64,000 nucleotides of DNA from Zoogloea sp. (GTDB lineage: Bacteria; Pseudomonadota; Gammaproteobacteria; Burkholderiales; Rhodocyclaceae). A program made the translations under genes and the position numbers. A model generated the notes under the pieces. It was not told where the DNA came from and searched no databases. It was given only the letters and a program-made list of their open reading frames with translations. Shown piece after piece: positions 55,906 through 63,938 of this stretch; position 1 is the first letter of the stretch; each line of letters starts with the position of its first letter. The stretch lies in assembly GCF_028689785.1 (NCBI RefSeq), contig NZ_JAQVCN010000014.1, positions 1 through 64,000 on the forward strand. Reading direction: 5' to 3'.

Positions 55906-56787
55906 TCAGCGTTTGGCGGACTTCATCGCGCGCAGCTGGCGCCGGGCCACAAACAGCCCGATCTGCTGCACGGGATTACGGTTACCCCACGGCCGCCAGG
56001 TCTTGATATAGCGGTTGCGGTAAGCGTCGAACTGATATCCCCATGGGGCGCACAGCACCTCTCCACGCCCAAGCAGGATCTTCAGAGCCTCGGTTGCCGT
56101 CACCCCCGCACATAGCTGGCAGGCCGCGATGGTGCTGGGGCCGCGGCGGGCGGCAAAGTCCACCCGCGACGGATCGACCACATAGGCACGCTGCAGCATG
56201 GCCGGTGACAGCCCGAGCAGGAAGCGCACGGCCATCTCGTCCTCGTCGCAGCCCTCAAGACGGAAATATTCTTCGAAGGACATCCGGCCGGGCAAGAAAC
56301 TGAGCACCGCCGTCCCCATGCCCAGGGGTGCCGCCGTCACCGCCGGCACGCCCTTGGCATGGCAAGCATAGAAAGTGTCGCGGCGGGCCTGGAAGGCAAA
56401 GAAATCGAGGCCATCCACGTAGAGATCGACCCCGTCGAGAAAGGCATCCAGATTGCCTGCATGGACCCCTTCCCCAAACACCTTGATGTCGAGCTCGGGG
56501 TTGATCTGCCGGGCCATCTCAACCATGACCTCGACCTTGGGACGACCTAGAGTGGACATCATGGCCCCGGCCTGACGATTGAAATTGACCAGGTCGAAGG
56601 TGTCCATCTCGGCCACATGGAAAGCCCCGATCCCCAGCCGGGCCAGGCTCAGGAGATGGACGCCGCCAACGCCGCCGACACCGGCAATGGCGATCCGCTT
56701 GCCTCGCAGGGCCGCCTGTTCGGCTTCGGTCACCCAGCCGATGTTGCGGGCAAAAGCCTCGTCGTAGCGAAAGAGACCTTCAGACAT
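55906..56787 (-). CDS. ThiF/MoeB/HesA-family adenylyltransferase-like enzyme
   Basis: 293 residues from ATG 56787. Nucleotide motif IAIAGVGGVGGVHLLSLARLG, then NFNRQAGAMMSTLGRPKVEV and CQLCAGVTATEALKILLG. It resembles E1-like enzymes that activate a C-terminal Gly or a small molecule, but no ThiS/MoaD-type partner gene is near and the C-terminal rhodanese domain of MoeB is absent. The substrate is unknown. Divergent from the exosortase-associated acyltransferase, a pairing worth noting. Confidence 0.82.
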   Translation of the reverse strand: MSEGLFRYDEAFARNIGWVTEAEQAALRGKRIAIAGVGGVGGVHLLSLARLGIGAFHVAEMDTFDLVNFNRQAGAMMSTLGRPKVEVMVEMARQINPELDIKVFGEGVHAGNLDAFLDGVDLYVDGLDFFAFQARRDTFYACHAKGVPAVTAAPLGMGTAVLSFLPGRMSFEEYFRLEGCDEDEMAVRFLLGLSPAMLQRAYVVDPSRVDFAARRGPSTIAACQLCAGVTATEALKILLGRGEVLCAPWGYQFDAYRNRYIKTWRPWGNRNPVQQIGLFVARRQLRAMKSAKR

Positions 56788-57052
56788 GGGATGTGCTTCC
56801 GTCAGCCAGGGAATGCCTATGATACGACAGTTCGACGAGCCTGCCCGGTCGCTGCAGGTCGCCAACAGGCAGGCATCAACATGAAGGCATCATCCCATGT
56901 TCATGGCGGTGGTACCCTTGGCGACGCGGGGCATCATCGCGCCACGGCCAGCACCCACATGCCTATATCTTTGCCCCAGCCTTCAAGGTTTGTCCGTTGC
57001 GGGTCGTTTACGTGCCATGCCGAAACGTTTGATCAAAGGGGACTAGCCCGCC

Positions 57053-57838
57053 ATGTCGTTACTTGACCGCTTCAGTTTGGGCGAAGGCTTCAAGAAGTAC
57101 TTCGAGATTTCCTCGGCGTTCGACGAGGAATCCCGCAATGCCGTGTTCGGCATCCGCCACGAGGTGTATTGTGAGGAGCTGGGTTTCGAGCCGGTTCGCC
57201 CCGACCGCCGCGAGACCGACGAATACGATCGTCACAGCCTGCACTGCCTGCTGCGCACAGCTAATGCGCCGCAGACCCTGGTGGGCTGCAACCGCTTGGT
57301 GCTGGCCCGCCCTGAAGACCCGGACTATCCCCTACCCTTCGAGCGTACCTGCGCCGCCACCATCAACCGCAGCATCATCGACCCGGCACGCCAGCCCCGG
57401 GGCGCCATCGCCGAAGTGTCACGCCTGGCCGTACGCGCCCAGTACCGGCGCCGGAAGGGCGAGACCAAGGCAGCGGTGGCCCTCAGCGACGAGGACTTCG
57501 GCACCCAGAACCAGCCGCGCTTCCCATACATCCCCATCGGCCTCTACCTGGCCATCGTCGCCATGGCCAAACGGGAGGGCATAGAAACCCTGTTCGTGCT
57601 GACCGAGCCGCGCCTGGCCGAGCATTTCTCCAAGCTGGGGGTCAAGATCACCCAGATTGGCGGGCCGGTGGAACACCGGGGCACCCGCATTCCCTCCATG
57701 ATGGATGTGGAGGCGATCATCAAGGGCCTGCGCTTCTTCGTGAAACCGATCTGGCGCGCCATCGAAGCCCAGGTAGACGCCGGTTACACGGCCCCCGGCC
57801 GGCCGGTGTTCGACACCCCCCTTCAATCTGGCGGCTGA
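57053..57838 (+). CDS. PEP-CTERM/exosortase system-associated acyltransferase
   Basis: 261 residues, GNAT-related (TIGR03694-like). Landmarks: FDEESRNAVFGIRHEVYCEE, TLVGCNRLVLARPEDPDYPL, AIAEVSRLAVRAQYRRRKGE and LGVKITQIGGPVEHRGTRIP. Members occur only in genomes with exosortase and resemble autoinducer synthases. The exosortase genes themselves are not in this window. The 265-bp region upstream, shared with the ThiF gene, shows no clear sigma-54 site. Confidence 0.85.
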   Translation: MSLLDRFSLGEGFKKYFEISSAFDEESRNAVFGIRHEVYCEELGFEPVRPDRRETDEYDRHSLHCLLRTANAPQTLVGCNRLVLARPEDPDYPLPFERTCAATINRSIIDPARQPRGAIAEVSRLAVRAQYRRRKGETKAAVALSDEDFGTQNQPRFPYIPIGLYLAIVAMAKREGIETLFVLTEPRLAEHFSKLGVKITQIGGPVEHRGTRIPSMMDVEAIIKGLRFFVKPIWRAIEAQVDAGYTAPGRPVFDTPLQSGG

Positions 57839-57955
57839 TTCCGGCCCTCCGGCAGGCACACGGCCGGGCACTCAGCCCGCCTGCTGTCACGGGCCTGCAA
57901 CCCCTAAAGCATAGGCTGACAAACCCTCACTTCAATCACATTGCAGGAGCCCCTC

Positions 57956-58510
57956 ATGTACCTCTCCCCCGCCGAGATCCGACAAACCCGCCTGAATGCC
58001 CTGGACCAGTTTCTGGTTGCCTCGCAGATCTGGGTCGATGCCTCAAGCCGATTCACCGAACTGGGCCTGCGTGCCGGGCGCCAGGCCCTGGACGAAGGCC
58101 GTGACCAGCTCGATGCGCTGATCACTCAAGCCCCGCTGAACTTCGAGCTCCCGCCCCTTGAGCGCCTCACGGCCTGGCGCGGTGAATCCGCGGAATGGGT
58201 CCGCGAGGCCTTCGAGATCATCGGCGACGCCCAGCAGGGCATCCTGGCCACAACCCGCGACCAGGTGGCCGCTCTGGACACCCTGCTGATGCGTCAGATG
58301 GACCGGGCGGCCCTCAGCGCCGACGCCACTGGCGAAGCTGCCATCGACCACGTTCGCCACGCCATCCGCGAAGCCGAAGCCGGTTTCAACGAGCTGACCG
58401 ACGCCGCGGTGCGCGGCACTGATCTGGTCGAGGAACAGATCCGCCAAATGTCAGATGCCATCGCCACCGAAGCAGACACGGCCCCGCGCAGCCGCCGCGC
58501 ACGTAGCTAA
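57956..58510 (+). CDS. Phasin-family protein
   Basis: 184 residues from ATG 57956 (AGGAG upstream). Largely helical and amphipathic, with the phasin pattern: SPAEIRQTRLNALDQFLVA, SRFTELGLRAGRQALDEGRD, REAFEIIGDAQQGILATTRD. A basic tail ends the chain (PRSRRARS). Phasins coat polyhydroxyalkanoate granules; no PHA synthase is in the window. Confidence 0.82.
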   Translation: MYLSPAEIRQTRLNALDQFLVASQIWVDASSRFTELGLRAGRQALDEGRDQLDALITQAPLNFELPPLERLTAWRGESAEWVREAFEIIGDAQQGILATTRDQVAALDTLLMRQMDRAALSADATGEAAIDHVRHAIREAEAGFNELTDAAVRGTDLVEEQIRQMSDAIATEADTAPRSRRARS

Positions 58511-58537
58511 GCCCGGCACGGGCAGGCGCCCCAGCGC

Positions 58538-58577
58538 TAGAATGCAGCCTCCCGGACGGCACCATCCGGTGCCGTCC
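58538..58577 (+). promoter_or_regulatory. Predicted -10 element and leader hairpin of the nitroreductase gene
   Basis: TAGAAT at 58538-58543, then GGACGGCACC and GGTGCCGTCC (58554-58577) form a 10-bp stem with tetraloop ATCC. Transcription from this -10 would place the hairpin at the very 5' end of the mRNA, where it may stabilise it; no T-run follows. Confidence 0.4.
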
Positions 58578-58599
58578 TGCGCCCTCTGCAAGGAAGCCC

Positions 58600-59421
58600 A
58601 TGAACGCCCGCGCCCCCCTCTTTCAGGCCCGCTACGGCTCTGCCGCCACACCGATCCCAAGCGCCGGCTCCCCGGTCATCGACCATCTCCTCGCCCACCG
58701 CTCGGTCCGCGCCTACCTCCCCGACCCGGTCAGCGACGACACGCTGAGCGCCATCGTTGCCGCCGCCCAATCCGCAGCCAGCTCATCCAACCTTCACGCC
58801 TGGAGCGTGGTGGCCGTACGCGACCCGGCCCGCAAGGCCCGCCTCGCCGAACTGGCCGGAGACCAGGAGCACATCCGACAGGCCCCGCTGCTGCTGGTGT
58901 GGCTGGCTGACTTGGCCCGCCTGCACGACGTGGCGACCCGCGTCGGCGAAAGTGCTGCAGCCCTCGATTATCTGGAAATGTTCGAAGTCGGCGTGATCGA
59001 CGCCGCCCTCGCCGCCCAGAACGCCGTCACCGCCGCCGAATCCCTGGGCCTGGGCACCGTCTACATCGGCGCCATGCGCAACCGCCCCGAAGACGTGGCC
59101 GCCGAGCTGCAACTGCCACCGCGGGTCGTCGCCATGTTCGGCCTGTGCGTCGGCACCCCCGACCCGCAGCAGCCCGCCGCGGTCAAACCACGCCCGCCCC
59201 AGTCCGTCGTGCTGCACCAGGAAACCTACTCCCTCCCCGCCCAGCAGCCGGGCCTTGCCGAGTACGACGGAGCCATGAGCGCCTTCTACGCCAGCCAGGG
59301 CATGAAAGTGCGCGGCAGCTGGTCCAACCACTCCGCCAAACGCGTCCGCGACGCCGCCTCCCTCAGCGGCCGCGACCGCCTGGTGGAAGCCCTGAACAAG
59401 CTGGGCTTCGGATTACGCTGA
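58600..59421 (+). CDS. NADPH-dependent flavin nitroreductase, NfsA/FRP type
   Basis: 273 residues. FMN-binding motifs of the NfsA group: HRSVRAYLPDPVSDD, AAQSAASSSNLHAWSVVAV, ESLGLGTVYIGAMRN and MFGLCVGTPDPQ. The C-terminal region KVRGSWSNHSAKRV is also typical. It would reduce nitro compounds, quinones or flavins with NADPH. AGGAAG precedes the ATG. Stands alone. Confidence 0.88.
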   Translation: MNARAPLFQARYGSAATPIPSAGSPVIDHLLAHRSVRAYLPDPVSDDTLSAIVAAAQSAASSSNLHAWSVVAVRDPARKARLAELAGDQEHIRQAPLLLVWLADLARLHDVATRVGESAAALDYLEMFEVGVIDAALAAQNAVTAAESLGLGTVYIGAMRNRPEDVAAELQLPPRVVAMFGLCVGTPDPQQPAAVKPRPPQSVVLHQETYSLPAQQPGLAEYDGAMSAFYASQGMKVRGSWSNHSAKRVRDAASLSGRDRLVEALNKLGFGLR

Positions 59422-59559
59422 ACCTGCAGCGCCACGGCCAAGGAAGGCACCACCCCTTCGGCCCTGCCCCACAGTCATCCTCGGCTTTTGTCTCCTGATC
59501 AGCTAGGCTGCAAATTCGCCTCCGGCGAACGCGTCCTCCCACACCAGCAGGAGACACCA

Positions 59560-60534
59560 ATGACACTCCAACGCCTTCTCAGGCAGTCTGCGCTCGCCTT
59601 TGGCCTGGCAGCCAGTACGGCCGCTGCGGCGGCCTACTCGCAGCTCTACGTGTTCGGCGACAGCCTTTCCGACGTGGGCAACAACGCCATTGCCCTGCCC
59701 CTGGCCCTCGGCCCGGGGGTGACGCCGGATGCAGCCATCGGCAGCAACAGCTTCATTCCGCTCTACACATACAACTCGGGGCGCTACAGCAATGGGCCGG
59801 TGTGGGCGGAGATCTTCTCCCGCCAGTTGGGCACCGGCACCCTGCTGCCTTCCCTGGCCGGCGGCACCGGCTTTGCGTTCGGCGGCGCCAACACGGGCGG
59901 AGTGGATGACGTACCGACCCTGCGCGACCAGGTAAACGGCTTCGTCGCCCTCCCTGGCGGTGCGCCATCGGACGCGCTCTATGTGATCGCCGGAGGCGGC
60001 AACAATGTGCGCGACATTGCGCTGCAGATTTTCCGCGGCGCAGACCCCGCCAGCGCCATCGCAGCCGGCACCGCCGACTACGTGACCGACGTGCTCACCA
60101 TGCTCGGCCGATTGCAGGCCGAGGGGGCGCGCAAGTTCGTGGTCTGGAACACCCCCAACCTGGGTTTGACGCCCTTCGGGCTAAGCTTGGGCACAAGTGG
60201 TGCAAGCCTGCTGAGCAACATCTCGAGTGTCCTTGGCGGCTCACTCTTCAACAGCCTTGCGGGCCTCGACGGGGTAACCCTGTTCGATATCTACAGCCTG
60301 CTCACCGACGTGGCCGCCAAACCCTCCGATTATGGCTTGGCGAACGTCAGCGACGCCTGCATCGGTGGCGCCTGCAACACCGACGCACAGCTTTTCTGGG
60401 ATGGTCTGCATCCCACCACCGCGGCCCACCAGATCATTGCCAACGCGGTGTTCCGCACCGTGCCTACGCCGGCCAGCCTAGCCCTGGCGCTGCTTGGCCT
60501 GTCGGCCCTGGCCCTGCCCCGCTATCGAAGCTAG
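59560..60534 (+). CDS. Secreted GDSL-family esterase/lipase with PEP-CTERM-like C-terminal signal
   Basis: 324 residues. N-terminal signal peptide ends in AAAAA-YSQL. GDSL/SGNH blocks: FGDSLSDVGN with the nucleophilic Ser, GGNNVRD with the Asn, and DGLHPTTAAH with the catalytic Asp-His. The last 25 residues are VPTPAS, a hydrophobic stretch (LALALLGLSALAL) and a basic end PRYRS, the layout of a PEP-CTERM exosortase signal, with Thr in the usual Glu position. It is probably processed by exosortase and displayed or released. AGGAG precedes ATG 59560. Confidence 0.85.
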   Translation: MTLQRLLRQSALAFGLAASTAAAAAYSQLYVFGDSLSDVGNNAIALPLALGPGVTPDAAIGSNSFIPLYTYNSGRYSNGPVWAEIFSRQLGTGTLLPSLAGGTGFAFGGANTGGVDDVPTLRDQVNGFVALPGGAPSDALYVIAGGGNNVRDIALQIFRGADPASAIAAGTADYVTDVLTMLGRLQAEGARKFVVWNTPNLGLTPFGLSLGTSGASLLSNISSVLGGSLFNSLAGLDGVTLFDIYSLLTDVAAKPSDYGLANVSDACIGGACNTDAQLFWDGLHPTTAAHQIIANAVFRTVPTPASLALALLGLSALALPRYRS

Positions 60535-60570
60535 AAAAAGCGCAGCCCGCCGGAATCACTTCCGGCGGGC
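60535..60570 (-). terminator. Terminator of the nitrate transporter operon
   Basis: GCCCGCCGGAA and TTCCGGCGGGC pair over 11 bp around a 4-nt loop. On the minus strand the hairpin is followed by TGCGCTTTTTC, an acceptable U-rich tract, 48 bp after the nrtD stop. It may also stop transcripts of the convergent esterase gene. Confidence 0.75.
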
Positions 60571-60617
60571 AATCATGGCCAAGGGTACGCCGACAGGCAG
60601 CACCTCCGGCAAAAGGG

Positions 60618-61409
60618 TCAGGCCGCCTTCTTCATCTGCTTCTGGTACAAGAACTCCAGGATGGCACCCCGACACTCGGCAAAGTGCGGGTCGTGGGCCA
60701 GCTGCAGGCGGTCGCGGGGCTTGTCCAGCTTGACCTCAAGGATCTCACCGATGGTCGCCGCCGGGCCGTTGGTCATCATCACCACCCGGTCGGACAGCAG
60801 CACGGCCTCATCCACGTCGTGGGTCACCATCACCACGGTGGCGCCGGTCTTTTCCATCACTCCGATCAGCTCGTCCTGCAGGGAGGCGCGGGTCAGTGCG
60901 TCCAGGGCGCCAAAGGGCTCGTCCATCAGCAGGATCTTGGGCTCCATGGCAAAGGCCCGGGCGATGCCGATGCGCTGCTTCATGCCGCCGGATATCTCGT
61001 GGGGCATCTTCTGGGCGGCGTGGGCCATGTGCACCATCTCCAGGGCGTTGGCGGTGCGCTCCTTGAGCTTGTCCTTGCTTTCCTTGCTGCCGAAGACGCG
61101 TTCCACGGCCAGGTAGACATTCTCGAAGCAGGTCAGCCAGGGCAGCAGGGAGTGGTTCTGAAACACCACAGCCCGCTCCGGGCCGGGGCCGGCGATCTCG
61201 CGACCGTTGCACAGCATCACCCCCGAGGTAGGCAGGGTGAGGCCGGCAATGAGGTTGAGCAGCGTGGATTTGCCGCAGCCAGAGTGGCCGATCAGGGACA
61301 CGACCTCGCCGCTGCGGATCTGCAGATTGACATCCTGCAAGGCGATGAACCGTCCCTTCTTGGTCTCGAAGCTCATGCCCACGTTTTCGATCTTGACGAT
61401 TGCATTCAT
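60618..61409 (-). CDS. nrtD: Nitrate-type ABC transporter ATPase
   Basis: 263 residues from ATG 61409 (AAGGAG upstream). Walker A GHSGCGKSTLLNLIAG, signature ISGGMKQRIGIARAF, Walker B ILLMDEPFGALD, switch VTHDVDEAV. The FQNHSLLPWLTCFENVYLA Q-loop is characteristic of NrtD/CynD/SsuB ATPases. No binding-protein fusion as in cyanobacterial NrtC. Last gene of the operon. Confidence 0.88.
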   Translation of the reverse strand: MNAIVKIENVGMSFETKKGRFIALQDVNLQIRSGEVVSLIGHSGCGKSTLLNLIAGLTLPTSGVMLCNGREIAGPGPERAVVFQNHSLLPWLTCFENVYLAVERVFGSKESKDKLKERTANALEMVHMAHAAQKMPHEISGGMKQRIGIARAFAMEPKILLMDEPFGALDALTRASLQDELIGVMEKTGATVVMVTHDVDEAVLLSDRVVMMTNGPAATIGEILEVKLDKPRDRLQLAHDPHFAECRGAILEFLYQKQMKKAA

Positions 61410-61431
61410 GGTGTCACTCCTTGAGCGGATA

Positions 61432-62373
61432 TCAGGTGTTGCCGTAGCTGAAGCGGCGAGCGATGAAGAGCAGGACCTGTTCGAGCAGCAGGCCGACAAT
61501 GCCGATCACGAAGATGGCGATGATGATGTGCTCGACCTTGAGGTTGTTCCACTCGTCCCACACCCAGAAACCGATGCCGACGCCACCGGTGAGCATCTCG
61601 GCGGCCACGATGACCAGCCAGGCGGTGCCGATGGACAGGCGGATGCCGGTAAGCATGTAGGGCAGCACGGAGGGGAAGAGGATCTTGGTGATGACCTTGA
61701 ACTCGGACAGGTTGAGCACCCGGGCCACGTTGAGGTAATCCTGCGGCACGCGCTGCACGCCCTGGGCGGTGTTGAGGATCATCGGCCAGATGGAGCAGAT
61801 GAAGATGGTCCAGGTGGAAGCCGGGTCGGCAGCCTTGAAGACCATCAGGCCGATAGGCAGCCAGGCCAGCGGAGACACCGGGCGCAGGATGCTGATGATC
61901 GGCTCCAGCATGCTGTTCATGAAGGCGAAGCGGCCGATGATGAAGCCCAGGGGGATACCTACCAGGGCTGCCACGCCGAAGCCGATGGCCACGCGCTTGA
62001 GGGACGACAGGATGTTCCAGCCGATGCCCTGGTCATTCGGGCCGTTCGAATAGAAGGGGTCGGAGAACAGCACCACGGCGGCATCCAGGGTCTTGGCCGG
62101 GCTGGGGAAGTCGGCGGACTTCATGGCCACCAGGGCCCACACGCCGATCACCAAGGCAAAGCCCAGCAGGGGCGGCAGCACGGCGCGGATGAAGGCGCTG
62201 AAACGCTCGCCGAACGAGACGGACGGTTCGGTGGCGGCAACGGACGCCTTGGCGAGGGGGGCGGCAGCCATTTCGGTCTCCTTGACAGGGGCGGCGTCAG
62301 CGTCAGCGTCAGCGTCAGCGTCAGCGTCGGGGCGGACGACCATGAGGCCGGGAGAGAGGGTCGCAGTGTTCAT
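61432..62373 (-). CDS. nrtB: Nitrate-type ABC transporter permease with repeat-bearing N-terminal extension
   Basis: 313 residues. About 60 cytoplasmic residues precede the first helix and contain a run of Asp-Ala repeats encoded by a hexanucleotide tandem repeat. The permease core is typical of NrtB: FPSPAKTLDAAVVLFSDPFY, SLKRVAIGFGVAALVGIPLG, and the EAA loop ARVLNLSEFKVITKILFPS. GGAGAT precedes the ATG. It forms the channel for nitrate (or a related anion) with NrtD. Confidence 0.88.
   Translation of the reverse strand: MNTATLSPGLMVVRPDADADADADADAAPVKETEMAAAPLAKASVAATEPSVSFGERFSAFIRAVLPPLLGFALVIGVWALVAMKSADFPSPAKTLDAAVVLFSDPFYSNGPNDQGIGWNILSSLKRVAIGFGVAALVGIPLGFIIGRFAFMNSMLEPIISILRPVSPLAWLPIGLMVFKAADPASTWTIFICSIWPMILNTAQGVQRVPQDYLNVARVLNLSEFKVITKILFPSVLPYMLTGIRLSIGTAWLVIVAAEMLTGGVGIGFWVWDEWNNLKVEHIIIAIFVIGIVGLLLEQVLLFIARRFSYGNT
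62296..62325. repeat. Hexanucleotide tandem repeat inside nrtB
   Basis: Five exact GTCAGC units, followed by a sixth that begins GTC and then diverges. On the coding strand they specify alternating Asp and Ala. Unit gain or loss would keep the frame and change only the length of the cytoplasmic N terminus. Confidence 0.9.
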
Positions 62374-62389
62374 CGTTATCTCCAGAGTG

Positions 62390-62438
62390 CTGTAGGGAGC
62401 AGATTCTCGTCGCGGGGCGGACGCATCCGCCCCTACAG
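62390..62438. repeat. Nested palindrome between nrtA and nrtB (REP-like)
   Basis: Outer arms CTGTAGGG (62390-62397) and CCCTACAG (62431-62438) enclose GGGGCGGA, loop CGCA and TCCGCCCC (62414-62433); outer and inner arms share three bases, so they are alternative folds. GTAGGG...CCCTAC ends and the intercistronic place after a binding-protein gene recall REP elements that stabilise upstream mRNA. Confidence 0.6.
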
Positions 62439-62439
62439 G

Positions 62440-63696
62440 TCAGGCCTTGATCTTGAAGCTGGCGGCATACTTCTTCGGGTCCTTGCCGTCCCACACCACA
62501 CCGTCGATCAGCTTGGAGGTGCGGAAGTCGGACTTGGGCACCGGGGCGCCGACGATGCCGGCAGCCTGCTTGTAGAGCTCGGTCTTGTTGATGGCCTTGG
62601 CCACCGCCAGGTAGTCCACGTCCTGCTTGAGCAGGCCCCAGCGCTTGTGCTGGGTGAGGAACCACATGCCGTCGGACAGGTAGGGGTAGTTCACCAGGCC
62701 GTCGTTGTAGAACTTCATGTAGTTCTTTTCGGACCAGCTCTTGCCCAGGCCGTTTTCGTACTGGCCGATCATGCGGCTGCGGATCACCTCGACGTCGGTG
62801 TTCACATAGCTCTTGGCGGCCACGGTCTCGGCGGTCTTGGCGCGGTTGGCGGCGCTGGCGTCGATCCACTTGGAGGCTTCGAGGATGGCGCAGATCATGG
62901 CCCGGGCAGTGTTGGGGTACTTGGCGGCAAACTCGGCGGTGGCCCCCAGCACCTTCTCCGGGTGATCGGTCCAGATATCCTGAGTGGTGACGGCAGTGAA
63001 GCCGATCCTGTCCACGATGGCACGCTGGTTCCAGGGCTCACCCACGCAGAAGCCGTCCATGTTGCCGACCCGCATGTTGGCGACCATCTGCGGAGGGGGC
63101 ACGACAATGTTCTTCACGTCCTTGAAGGGGTCGATGCCGTGGGCCGCCAGCCAGTAGTACAACCACATGGCATGGGTTCCGGTGGGGAAAGTCTGGGCGA
63201 AGATGTAATCCTTGTCTTTCTTGGCAATCAGCTTGGCCAGGGAGGCGCCATCCACCGCACCCTTGTCTTTAAGGGCGTTCGACAAGGTGATGGCCTGACC
63301 GTTGTTGTTGATGGTCATCAGCACGGCCATATCCTTCTTGGGGCCACCGATGCCCAGATGCAGGCCATATACCAGACCGTACAGCACGTGGGCGGCGTGC
63401 AGCTCGCCGTTGGCCAGCTTGTCGCGCACGCCAGCCCAGGAGGCTTCCTTGCTGGGGGTGATCTTGATGCCGTACTTTTTGTCGAAGCCCATCACCGAAG
63501 CCATCACCACTGACGAACAGTCGGTCAGCGGGATGAAACCGATCTTCACTTCTTCCAGTTCCGGCTTGTCCGAGCCGGCAGCCCATGCGCCGGCAGAGGG
63601 GAGCATCGTGCTCATAGCAGCCATACCTCCAAGGGTTGCCCCAGCCTTGAGAAAGCCGCGGCGGGTAAGAATCTTGTCGTCGAAATGCTCGCTCAT
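62440..63696 (-). CDS. nrtA: Nitrate-type ABC transporter periplasmic binding protein
   Basis: 418 residues from ATG 63696. A Tat signal (LTRRGFLKAGATLGG) ends near AWAAG, so it is exported folded. NrtA-type features: VKIGFIPLTDCSSVVMASVM, the NGELHAAHVLYGLVYGLHLG region, and NMRVGNMDGFCVGEPWNQRA. The nitrate assignment is supported by the leader, which has the form of NasR/NasT-controlled nitrate operons; cyanate or bicarbonate relatives cannot be fully excluded. No nitrate reductase gene is in the window. Confidence 0.86.
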   Translation of the reverse strand: MSEHFDDKILTRRGFLKAGATLGGMAAMSTMLPSAGAWAAGSDKPELEEVKIGFIPLTDCSSVVMASVMGFDKKYGIKITPSKEASWAGVRDKLANGELHAAHVLYGLVYGLHLGIGGPKKDMAVLMTINNNGQAITLSNALKDKGAVDGASLAKLIAKKDKDYIFAQTFPTGTHAMWLYYWLAAHGIDPFKDVKNIVVPPPQMVANMRVGNMDGFCVGEPWNQRAIVDRIGFTAVTTQDIWTDHPEKVLGATAEFAAKYPNTARAMICAILEASKWIDASAANRAKTAETVAAKSYVNTDVEVIRSRMIGQYENGLGKSWSEKNYMKFYNDGLVNYPYLSDGMWFLTQHKRWGLLKQDVDYLAVAKAINKTELYKQAAGIVGAPVPKSDFRTSKLIDGVVWDGKDPKKYAASFKIKA

Positions 63697-63720
63697 TGCT
63701 CGCCCCTGATCCGTAAATAC

Positions 63721-63773
63721 AAAAAAAGAGGGCGTCACATCACCCCGCTTTGTTCGCGGGAGGATGGACGCCC
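63721..63773 (-). terminator. Leader terminator of the nitrate transporter operon
   Basis: On the minus strand GGGCGTC (63773-63767) pairs with GACGCCC (63736-63730), with an inner CCCGC/GCGGG stem, followed by TCTTTTTTT. It lies 24 bp before nrtA, so it must be bypassed for expression. Confidence 0.85.
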
Positions 63774-63826
63774 TTGTCCAAGTCTGATCGCCTGATCAAG
63801 CCGAACCGCCGTTGGTCCGACTTCAG
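63765..63826 (-). ncRNA. ANTAR-type two-hairpin antiterminator element
   Basis: Hairpin P1 (63826-63792): CTGAAGTCGGACC and GGTTCGGCTTGATCAG pair in two blocks around the hexaloop AACGGC (63813-63808). Hairpin P2 (63780-63765): TGGAC and GTCCA close the hexaloop AAGGGC (63775-63770). Both loops have A at position 1 and G at position 4, as required by ANTAR proteins. P2 shares bases with the 5' arm of the terminator, so the two structures exclude each other. Confidence 0.8.
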
Positions 63827-63833
63827 TTCAGAC

Positions 63834-63852
63834 ATAGCGAGCTCCGTGCCAA
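63834..63852 (-). promoter_or_regulatory. Sigma-54 promoter of the nitrate transporter operon
   Basis: On the minus strand TTGGCACGGAGCTCGCTAT has GG (63850-63849) and GC (63838-63837) exactly ten bases apart, close to the consensus TGGCACG-N4-TTGCT. Transcription would start near 63825, right at the first base of hairpin P1. Confidence 0.75.
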
Positions 63853-63938
63853 AAAACTCAAGCCAATGATTTAAATAGGCTTTCTAAAAAATCAAGGTTT
63901 TATACCCCTTTAGGGATAGCACCCGGCAGCGCAAATTA

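Noticed and set aside
61207-63513. A 768-codon plus-strand frame opposite the nitrate transporter genes, with a Ser-Val repeat
   Set aside because: The repeat is the reverse reading of the nrtB hexanucleotide array and the rest is antisense to nrtD, nrtB and nrtA.
63918-63933. A second full NtrC site next to the first
   Set aside because: The half sites are one base too close and two positions differ, so it is mentioned only as a weak relative.
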